A DNA stretch of 9,629 nucleotides. Origin: Propionibacteriaceae bacterium (GTDB lineage: Bacteria; Actinomycetota; Actinomycetes; Propionibacteriales; Propionibacteriaceae). Shown one piece after another: positions 1 through 6,074 of this stretch; the stretch's first letter is position 1; each line of letters opens with the position of its first letter. Position numbers and translations under genes: made by a program. The notes under the pieces were generated by a model. The model did not search any database. It had not been told where the DNA came from and worked only from the letters and a program-made list of their open reading frames with translations. The stretch spans positions 1 through 9,629 of the forward strand of contig JAICEV010000108.1 of NCBI GenBank assembly GCA_025923975.1, given 5' to 3'.

Positions 1-364
1 CCACCGAGATGTCATGAGTAGCGGCCGCCTTCAGTTGCCGTATCGCTGCGGCGTCGAACTCGCGCTCAATCCTGCCGCTAGCTGGACTCTCCAGACTGCG
101 GAAGTAAACGATCTTGTTGGCCGCTTGCCAGATCTTCGCGTACTCCTGCTCTGCTGATGGCTCGCCATTGCCGGTCGGCGCGGTCTCCCAGTAGCGCATC
201 ACCTCATACATCCCACGCCCGTACAGGTAGGTGCCGATCGGGCGCTCGATGTCGTTGACGAACCTGTGCACTTCTTGGTCCGGCGCGCTCCAGTCGAAAT
301 TGCCCTCTGCATCCGCCACATATCCATCGCGTGAGCAAATCGCCGCGTAGATCAACTTGGCCAT
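1..364 (-). CDS. Dihydrofolate reductase-like protein (RibD C-terminal domain family), 3' end outside window
   Basis: The gene is read leftward and leaves the window, so only about the first 121 residues are seen. They begin MAKLIYAAICSRDGYVAD and continue through an N-F-D-W element and a segment ending YGRGMYEVMRYWE, the pattern of small actinobacterial 'dihydrofolate reductase family' proteins. These share the RibD C-terminal fold and are usually around 190 residues. They are NAD(P)H-binding cytosolic reductases whose real substrates are mostly unknown, so a role in folate synthesis should not be assumed. Two ATG codons lie in tandem (first bases at 367 and 364). A GGGAGG ribosome-binding site at 371-376 is 3 bases from the first and 6 from the second, so I chose 364. 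No internal stop is present. It is divergent from the flavohaemoprotein gene. Confidence 0.85.
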   Translation of the reverse strand, partial: MAKLIYAAICSRDGYVADAEGNFDWSAPDQEVHRFVNDIERPIGTYLYGRGMYEVMRYWETAPTGNGEPSAEQEYAKIWQAANKIVYFRSLESPASGRIEREFDAAAIRQLKAAATHDISV

Positions 365-370
365 CATGAG

Positions 371-376
371 CCTCCC
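371..376 (-). promoter_or_regulatory. Ribosome-binding site of the DHFR-like gene
   Basis: GGGAGG on the minus strand. Its spacing (3 versus 6 bases) favours the second of the two tandem ATG codons as the start. Confidence 0.6.
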
Positions 377-542
377 TTGATCGTGATGCAAATAGGGACT
401 ACCGGGCTGCCCGACGGAGGCCAAACGACCCCTGTTTCATCCGTTCGCCGATGGATAGCTTCCCCTTCAACTACCTGCGGAGCCTTCGTCAGGCCATCCA
501 AAACATGACCCCTAGTACGCCAGATTGCCGGCCCGAGCAGCG

Positions 543-549
543 AAGGGAG
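543..549 (+). promoter_or_regulatory. Ribosome-binding site that fixes the hmp GTG start
   Basis: AAGGGAG lies 5 bases before the GTG at 555. It places the start there rather than at the in-frame ATG at 525, which would add ten residues not typical of the family. Confidence 0.65.
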
Positions 550-554
550 AAACC

Positions 555-1801
555 GTGTCCGACCTCACCGAAGCATCCGGTCCGTCACTGTTGTCGAAAG
601 AGGCACTCAGTGTCGTCCAGGCAACTGCGTCCGTCGTCGCTGCGCATGCTGATGAAATCACCGCACACTTCTATCCCCGGATATTTGCCGCCCATCCTGA
701 GCTGCTGCGCGTCTTCAACCAGGGCAACCAGGCAACCGGTGAACAGAGCAAGGCATTGGCCGGCTCGGTTGTCGCGTACGCGGTGCAACTATCGATCCCG
801 AGGCGCCGTCATTCGACCACGTCATGCGCCGAATCGCGGATAAGCACGTTTCTCTGGGAATCCGCCCGGAGCAGTACACGATCGTCGGCGAGCATTTGCT
901 CGCTTCAGTCGGCGAGGTCCTGGGTGACGCCGTGACTCCTGAGATCGCCGCGGCTTGGAGCGAGGTGTACTGGCTGTTCGCGCTCCAGCTTGTTGCCGAG
1001 GAAGCCCGGCTCTACCAACAAGCGAACGTTGATCTCTCGCAGCCGACACGTCCCTACCGGGTCGTGCGACGTATCGAAGAAACAGCCGACGTCATCTCCC
1101 TCGTCCTCGAACCAGCCGATGGTGGTCCGCTTCCAGCCATCGCGCCCGGCCAATACGTCTCAGTGTTTGTCGATTTGCCCGATGGCGATCGACAGCCTCG
1201 GCACTACACGGTGTCCTCCACAGCCGTACGGACCCGGCTCCAGATCACCGTGCGACGAGTCCGTGGCACGAACGGTGCGCCAGACGGCCGTGTTTCGAGC
1301 TATCTCCATGATCAGGTCGAGATCGGAGACCTGCTTGACGTCAGCGCTCCCGCTGGCGACTTCGTCCTGACCCCGACCGAGTCGCCGCTGCTGCTGGCCA
1401 GTGCCGGCGCTGGCATAACGACGGTGCTTCCGATCGTCGAACACATCGCTCGTACCCAACCGCAGCGGACTGTCATCGTGGCTCACGCTGACCGCAGAGC
1501 CCAAGATCACGCTTTGCGAGAGACCGTCATGCATCTCGGCCGAGAGATCGACGACTTCAGCGCCTACAACTGGTACGAGAGCGTCGATGAGGGTGATAGC
1601 CGTTCACGGCAAGGCTTCATGGACCTGACTGATCTTCCGCTTCCGGACGACGTCCAGGTCTTCACATGTGGTCCCTTACCTTTCATGCGTCACGTCAGGT
1701 CAACACTGCTCGACCGTGGCGTGCCGCCGGCCCGTATCCGCTACGAAGTCTTCGGACCCGACCTATGGGCGGCCCAGACCTCGCCTGACTCGGGGAGTTG
1801 A
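555..1801 (+). pseudogene. hmp: Flavohaemoprotein (nitric oxide dioxygenase), frameshifted
   Basis: Flavohaemoglobins oxidise nitric oxide to nitrate in the cytoplasm using O2 and NAD(P)H. The GTG start at 555 follows AAGGGAG at 543-549. Residues 1-79 are in one frame; from about base 791 homology continues in another frame, as if one base after the CT at 789-790 were missing. Adding one base gives about 415 residues, near the family's 400. In the restored numbering the globin domain has distal Tyr40 and Gln59, proximal haem His98, Tyr108 and Glu150. A reductase domain follows, with the FAD-binding RHYTVSS segment, a nucleotide-binding ASAGAGITT segment in which Thr replaces the usual Pro, an FTCGPLPFM element and a C-terminal YEVFGP. 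All key residues survive, so this is either a very recent pseudogene or a sequence error. As written, the first frame gives only a truncated globin. A downstream start at 824 would lack most of the haem pocket. Confidence 0.88.
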
Positions 1802-1835
1802 TGGACTGGGCTCAAGAAGATGAGAGCCTTGGCGG

Positions 1836-3247
1836 GTGATCGATTGGGACAGTATTTCCACCCGCCCCCGACAGCCGTTGACGCTCAAGGACAAGATCGA
1901 TCCGGCAACCACGTTCCGGGTCCGGATTGAGGTCATCGACGTCGTGCCGCCGATCTGGCGCACTCTGGAGCTGACGTCCGATCTGTCTTTGGATGCATTG
2001 CATGAGGTAATCCAGGCCGCATTCGGCTGGGAAAATCGCCACCTACACCGATTCCACCCGACGCCGGACCCCTACATCTCGGATCTGGAGACGATCATCA
2101 ACGTCGGAGACGAGGACGAGGGTGCCGAAGGCATCTCTGAGCCCAGCCTCACACTTGATCGGCTACTTCATGAGCCGGGTGATAGCTGGTACTACACCTA
2201 TGACTTCGGTGATGACTGGACGCATCTGGTAACGCTCGAGGGCAGACATAGCCCTGCTCTGATTCGCTGCCTGCGGTTTGCATCGCAGGCGAACGACGAG
2301 GGCCGATCGAGGACTCGGGCGGAGCACACGGCTACCAGGAAGTCCTAGACGCCGTCCGCGATCCTCTGCACCCTCGACATGAGGAGGTGTCTCAGTGGCT
2401 CACCTTCGTCGGCAAAAGCCTCGGCCACGACAGGATCGATCTGAGCAAGATCAATGATGAGATCGCCGGCGCCCTGGCGCTGCACCCGCGGGCAGCTTCT
2501 GATCAACTTAAGGACTTGATCAACCGCTGTCAGGGAGTCGCGGCACGGAACCGGCTCGCGCGGCTCATTTCGTCGGCTCGGCTCGACTCGATCACCGTCG
2601 ATCCTGAGACCGCAAACGCAATGGTTCGGCCATATCGCTGGCTCCTTGACCGAATCGGTCCTGATGGGATCAAACTCACCAAGGCAGGGTTCCTGCCGCC
2701 AGTCCATGTCAAGGCTGCGGTCGAGGAGCTAGAGGTTCGCGACTGGATTGGCGCCGGAACGGTTGAAAGCCACACGCCTCCCGTGATGTGGCTGCGCGAA
2801 ACCGCCACTCGACTTGGACTGCTCCGCAAGTATCGCGGTCAACTGAACGTGACCAAGCTAGGATCAGTGCTGCGTGAGGACCCGCTCAGGCTGCTCGCTC
2901 ACGTCGCCAAGCGAACTCCGATTGCGCGTTATCCGATTGAGCGTGACGCAGCCATGATCATGTTTTTGACCACTGCGGCTGGCGAGCGTCTCGTAGCGGA
3001 CCAGCAGGCCTGGTGGCAGGCTCAGCAGGCCGAGCGGAGTCACATCGCTGAGCTCCTCGGTGCGCTGGGTTGGCGGACCGAGGGTGGCGACAGGGTCCAA
3101 GCCGACGACATCGGACTACTTGTGAGCGACGACCGTCAAATCGTGGATCTGTGCTCAGCTGGCATCGATTCGCCGATCATTCTGCGCAGGACCGAGCAGT
3201 TTCGTGAACGGGCTCAGCTCTTGGCGCGACTGGCACTGGTGAGCTGA
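1836..3247 (+). pseudogene. pRiA4b ORF-3-like (IS1096 TnpR passenger family) protein, frameshifted
   Basis: The first frame (1836-2348) begins with GTG and contains the hallmarks of this family: PPIWRTLEL near residues 38-46, the AAFGWENRHLHRF segment at 61-73, and YDFGDDWTH at 122-130. After base 2348 that frame stops, but the second frame (open from 2252, running to 3247) supplies the expected continuation: a PAVCIAGE segment, IEDSGGAHGYQEVLDAV, and HPRHEEVSQWL. The join lies between about 2241 and 2267 and needs one extra base. Restored, the protein has about 470 residues: a conserved N-terminal domain of about 180 residues and a C-terminal extension of about 285 that I do not recognise. 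The family was first noted on plasmids and beside IS1096, but most chromosomal members have no proven function. The start is the only suitable one after the in-frame stop at 1821, and its ribosome-binding site is weak. Translation could also restart at the GTG at 2387, giving the C-terminal part alone. Confidence 0.82.
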
Positions 3248-3478
3248 GGTCGATGGTTAGACCCCCTGCGCGCTCGGCGCAACGACTCTGACGATGTCGG
3301 TCGACGGCGTGCGCTCTGCTACCGATCGGCCAGGGCTGCTGTCGTACTGGAGGTGATCAAGCGCTTGCCGATCAGCGACAACAGAGCAGCAACGGCCAGG
3401 GGCGAAAGTGGTCGCCAGCAACACCATATCCGGCCAAATTTGATGTTGTTTCTGACCGCTTTCGGGGTCCGGGGAACC
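3248..3478. other. Convergent intergenic region
   Basis: This 231-base gap separates the 3' ends of the pRiA4b-like gene (rightward) and the sucrase/ferredoxin-like gene (leftward). It holds a short inverted repeat, TGCGC and GCGCA around a five-base loop (about 3268-3282), and a distant pair, GATCGGC at 3324-3330 and GCCGATC at 3367-3373. No T-run follows either, so neither is a convincing intrinsic terminator. Short open frames exist on both strands but show no ribosome-binding site or recognisable domain. Confidence 0.5.
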
Positions 3479-4387
3479 TCAGCTGGGGGTGAACTCAATG
3501 ATCTGGTATTCCGTGGCTGGCGTCTCACGAGCGGCCCGGCAGGTTAGCTGGGCGTCGGGCCGCCGGACGGATAGCACCCGCACACTGACCATTTGTTGCT
3601 GTGGCTCGACCACAAGATCGACGAAGGTCTCCGACCCGTGCCCGTGATGCGGCCCAATGTGTTCGGTCGCCTTAACAGTCACGTCTGACGGCCCGAGCGG
3701 TCCATAGCGCTCGTGCGCAGCAATGACGGCCGCCTGAACTGGCGGTAGGAAGCGCGCCATGCCCCGAAGTCGGTCGGTCCGTACGGTACCGGCCAAGTGC
3801 GCTTCGACCGTGGCCACCGCGCGGTCCGGGTCCAGATTTCCGTAGTAGAAGCCGTCGGGCAGCACAACCACATTCGTAGCAAACCGGTCGCCGCCGATGT
3901 GACTGCATTCCCATACCAGTTCGGGCCAGCGCGCTGCTAGGGCCACTGCCACTGGCCGTCCACGAAGCGCACAACACACATCGTGTACGCCGTGGGTGCA
4001 GACAAGGATCACCGGCTGGGCTGGTTCGATCGACGGTCTGGCGGCAGTCAGCAGGGCCTCAGCGGCATCCAGCAGATCGCGGTCTTCCCGCCAAGGGCCG
4101 GTCACGGTGGCTGAGTCAAGGCCAGTCAGGATCCACCGACGCGGTGCCCGTCGGTCGATTCGCCCCGGCCGGCGAACGAGCAAGATTCGCGTTGTCGAAC
4201 CAGCGTTTCGAAGCAACCTCGACAAGACTTCGGACTCAATTCCAGCGCCAGAGATGGCATCAATCCGCCAGGGTCCCGGATGCTCCAGCAACAGCCAGCG
4301 GCGGGCCGGAGGCGCCGAACCGGCCAGCGGATCTGCCCGTACTCGCGCTGCGTCCGAGCACCGGTACGCCGAGTCTGGTTGACTCAC
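3479..4387 (-). CDS. Sucrase/ferredoxin-like [2Fe-2S] thioredoxin-fold protein
   Basis: The 302-residue protein matches the Suc_Fer-like family in length and motifs. Near the N-terminus is Cys10 followed by PLAGSAPPARRWLLLEHPGPW-type sequence (residues 20-40). The central ferredoxin signature is C130-T-H-G-V-H-D-V-C138-C139, followed by C161-S-H163-I-G-G-D-R-F-A. These cysteines are the likely ligands of a [2Fe-2S] cluster in a thioredoxin-like fold. The family name is historical: no sucrose hydrolysis is expected. A cytosolic electron-carrier role is likely, but partners are generally unknown. The GTG start at 4387 overlaps the cupin gene's stop codon as GTGA (4384-4387), so the two are very probably translationally coupled. 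This places it third in an operon with a repeat peptide and a hydroxylase, where it might supply electrons for the iron enzyme. That role is inference. Confidence 0.88.
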   Translation of the reverse strand: MSQPDSAYRCSDAARVRADPLAGSAPPARRWLLLEHPGPWRIDAISGAGIESEVLSRLLRNAGSTTRILLVRRPGRIDRRAPRRWILTGLDSATVTGPWREDRDLLDAAEALLTAARPSIEPAQPVILVCTHGVHDVCCALRGRPVAVALAARWPELVWECSHIGGDRFATNVVVLPDGFYYGNLDPDRAVATVEAHLAGTVRTDRLRGMARFLPPVQAAVIAAHERYGPLGPSDVTVKATEHIGPHHGHGSETFVDLVVEPQQQMVSVRVLSVRRPDAQLTCRAARETPATEYQIIEFTPS

Positions 4388-5598
4388 TCCACAACGGCCA
4401 AGCCGGCGAGCAGCAGGCGTCGTGCAAGATCGATACCAAGATCGCCAGCCGTGGCTACACCGTTGGTCAGCAACGCCTTGAGGGGCCCTACATCGTCCTC
4501 AGCCACCCGCAGGCTACCGGCTCGGCTGCGCACCAGTACCCGCGATCCGATGTGATCAAGTGATGCGGCGAGATGCCGCCGCAGCACGATCTGGGTGTCG
4601 GCGGTCAGCGCGCCGGAATCGCGAAGCTGTTTGAGCGGGCCGATCGGTGCCGCGCGCTGGTTCAGCCGTGAATTCTGCAACAGTGCTTCAGACATCTGAT
4701 CAAGATCGGCATGCCTGACGGCGTCCGCCAGTATGGCCGTAACCACGTCGAAGTCCGGGCGCATCTTGCTCAGGTCGGATACGTCCACTCCCAACGGCAG
4801 GGAAGCGCGGATCACCGGATCGTCGGCGAGCGTTCGCAAGGCTTGCTCGACGAGTTGCTGAGCCAGTGCATAGCGAGTCCAGACATGGATGCCGAGAGTC
4901 AGGTGGGTGCTTACGCCGCCAAGCGCCGTCGCAGCGTGGAGGTATCCGCGCGGGAGATAGAGGCAGTCTCCCGGCTTGAGCACCGCCTCGATCAGCGGAA
5001 GCTCCTGTGCCCGTTGCTCAACATCGGATTTCCGGTCGTTCCAGGGTTGATCACGCAGCGGTGACTCCAGGACAGGCCGGTGGACTCGCCACTGCTTGGA
5101 TCCCTCGATCTGCAGGACGAACACGTCGTGTACGTCGTAGTGAGCGCTGAAGCCCTGGTTCTGTGGCGGCGTGACGTACGCATTGGCTTGCACCGGATGG
5201 CCTAGTTCGGCGGCGAGCTTTTGGCAGAACGCGAGAACAGGTGGCCAGACACGATGCAGGGCCTGCAGCACCAATGTGGAACCCTCGGCAAATAGCTGGA
5301 CCAGCCTGTCCTCGTTCACCTGGTCGGCTATTCCTGCGCCGACGCCGCCAGGGGAGGTGAAGGCTTTGTCGGCAAAGGTCGTGCCGTTCTTGGCGACCCT
5401 TAGGAATGGCGTCCGCAAACCACGCTTTGACACAAGCTCGTCGATCGCATTCGCATCGAGTAGCTGATCCAATCCGGCCGGGAGATCGGCGGCCGGTGAC
5501 AGCAACGGTTGCTGCCCCCAGAAGTGGCGCGCAAATAGACCGCGGTCGACGGCAATGAGTCGAGCGAGGACGGAGTCCTCAGCGAACGGCGCCACCAT
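4384..5598 (-). CDS. Cupin-4 (JmjC-like) Fe(II)/2-oxoglutarate-dependent peptide or protein hydroxylase
   Basis: From the ATG at 5598 the protein has 404 residues. It fits the cupin_4 family of ribosomal oxygenases (bacterial YcfD, human MINA53 and NO66), which hydroxylate Arg or His side chains. The double-stranded beta-helix has the iron triad H153-Y-D155 (in SAHYDVHDVF) and H221 (in LYLPRGYLHAATAL). The VLQIEGSKQWRVHRP segment (161-175) is typical of the family. The N-terminal RHFWGQQPLL and a C-terminal part of about 120 residues that fits the winged-helix region of the family complete a normal length. The frame stays open upstream to a GTG at 5829, but that extension is the out-of-frame reading of the tandem repeat, lacks a good ribosome-binding site and is unlike relatives. 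GGTGGT lies four bases before the chosen ATG; in-frame GTGs at 5604 and 5607 are alternatives. The gene overlaps the peptide gene by 20 bases, so that peptide is the obvious candidate substrate. Confidence 0.87.
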   Translation of the reverse strand: MVAPFAEDSVLARLIAVDRGLFARHFWGQQPLLSPAADLPAGLDQLLDANAIDELVSKRGLRTPFLRVAKNGTTFADKAFTSPGGVGAGIADQVNEDRLVQLFAEGSTLVLQALHRVWPPVLAFCQKLAAELGHPVQANAYVTPPQNQGFSAHYDVHDVFVLQIEGSKQWRVHRPVLESPLRDQPWNDRKSDVEQRAQELPLIEAVLKPGDCLYLPRGYLHAATALGGVSTHLTLGIHVWTRYALAQQLVEQALRTLADDPVIRASLPLGVDVSDLSKMRPDFDVVTAILADAVRHADLDQMSEALLQNSRLNQRAAPIGPLKQLRDSGALTADTQIVLRRHLAASLDHIGSRVLVRSRAGSLRVAEDDVGPLKALLTNGVATAGDLGIDLARRLLLAGLAVVE

Positions 5599-5893
5599 CT
5601 GCACCACCGTCGGCTCCGCGATCGGCTCCACGGTCGGCTCCGCCATCGGCTCCACGGTCGGCTCCGCCATCGGCTCCACGGTCGGCTCCGCCATCGGCTC
5701 CACGGTCAGCTCCGCCATCGGCTCCACCGTCAGCTCCGCCATCGGCTCCACCGTCTCGACCACCGAAAGCGCCACCGTCGGCGCTGCCATCAGCTCCGCC
5801 GTCCCGGATGCCAGGGATTCCCTCGGCACCGCCGTCCGCCGGTCCCTCGAGGTCCTCGACGCCGTCGCTGGGACCCTGTGTTGACTCGCTCAT
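5579..5893 (-). CDS. Asp/Gly/Ala-rich tandem-repeat peptide, candidate multi-core substrate of the cupin hydroxylase
   Basis: This 104-residue protein starts with ATG at 5893 after AGGGAGG and a four-base spacer, the strongest ribosome-binding site of this operon. Residues 1-30 form an acidic, non-repetitive leader-like part (begins MSESTQGPSDGVEDLEG). Residues 31-46 hold degenerate units (DGGA, DGSA, DGGA, FGGR). Residues 47-102 are 14 consecutive tetrapeptides D-[G/R]-G-A, nine with Gly and five with Arg, followed by Val-Arg. It has no Cys, no signal peptide and no membrane segment. The leader part has GC-rich third positions, supporting real coding. The stop lies inside the start of the cupin gene, so the two are coupled. 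A ribosomally made peptide with repeated core units fits the arrangement. A structural or metal-binding protein is also possible, given the many aspartates. I do not recognise a named family. Confidence 0.78.
   Translation of the reverse strand: MSESTQGPSDGVEDLEGPADGGAEGIPGIRDGGADGSADGGAFGGRDGGADGGADGGADGGADRGADGGADRGADGGADRGADGGADRGADRGADGGADGGAVR
5588..5755 (-). repeat. 14 x 12-bp tandem repeat within the peptide gene
   Basis: The block is exactly 168 bases, 14 units of 12 bases, with a 24-base higher-order period because Gly and Arg units alternate (units 5, 7, 9, 11 and 12 carry Arg). Units differ at GCC/GCT (silent Ala) and GGT/CGT or GGC/CGC (Gly/Arg). Because the unit is a multiple of three, gain or loss of units keeps the frame. 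Confidence 0.9.
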
Positions 5894-5897
5894 TGAT

Positions 5898-5904
5898 CCT
5901 CCCT
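5898..5904 (-). promoter_or_regulatory. Strong ribosome-binding site of the repeat-peptide gene
   Basis: AGGGAGG on the minus strand lies four bases before the ATG at 5893. It is the main evidence that the Asp/Gly/Ala frame, not the overlapping Thr/Val/Glu/Pro frame, is the one translated across the repeat. Confidence 0.75.
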
Positions 5905-5931
5905 ACGTCGTTGTATGCCCTGCTTGCGAGC

Positions 5932-5937
5932 TATTTA
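5932..5937 (-). promoter_or_regulatory. Possible -10 element for the minus-strand operon
   Basis: TAAATA on the minus strand is an AT-rich patch in otherwise GC-rich DNA, about 40 bases upstream of the peptide start. No convincing -35 element is seen at the right distance, so this is tentative. Confidence 0.25.
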
Positions 5938-6074
5938 TGCCCGCTTCTGACCGGCTGAAACCTCTGCCTGAGCTGGCGCCGTCGACCTACTCTCCCACCT
6001 GGCCCTAACGCATCGTCTCCGGGGGTAGCAGCCGGATCTTCGAAGGTGCTGAACTGTGAGAAGTCGCGACTAAG

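Larger units (their letters stand above)
365..554. promoter_or_regulatory. Divergent intergenic region between the DHFR-like gene and hmp
   Basis: These 190 bases should contain both promoters. Apart from the two ribosome-binding sites I find no clear -10/-35 pair and no recognisable NsrR- or Fnr-type palindrome of the sort that often controls hmp. Confidence 0.35.
5894..6074. promoter_or_regulatory. Divergent intergenic region between the peptide operon and the SNF2 gene
   Basis: These 181 bases must hold the promoters for both divergent transcription units. I see the operon's ribosome-binding site and one AT-rich patch, but no clear operator palindrome. Shared control is possible but not shown. 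Confidence 0.4.

Noticed and set aside
451..843. Plus-strand 130-residue open frame over the start of hmp
   Set aside because: Basic, low-complexity product in the wrong frame over a recognised globin domain.
3268..3282. Intrinsic terminator at TGCGC/GCGCA
   Set aside because: The stem is only five base pairs and no T-run follows on either strand.
3319..3547. Small open frames on both strands between the convergent genes
   Set aside because: No ribosome-binding site, no recognised motif, and partial overlap with the 3' end of the Suc_Fer-like gene.
5588..5755. CRISPR array
   Set aside because: The 12-base units are directly adjacent with no unique spacers and encode a regular tetrapeptide.
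5599..5829. N-terminal extension of the cupin protein (T-V-E-P-M-A-E-P repeats)
   Set aside because: It has a weak GTG start, no family counterpart, and overlaps the repeat-peptide frame that has a perfect ribosome-binding site.
5555..5884. Plus-strand open frame of Gly-Ser-Thr-Val repeats across the tandem repeat
   Set aside because: It is open only because the repeat lacks stop codons; it has no good ribosome-binding site and lies opposite the well-supported minus-strand genes.
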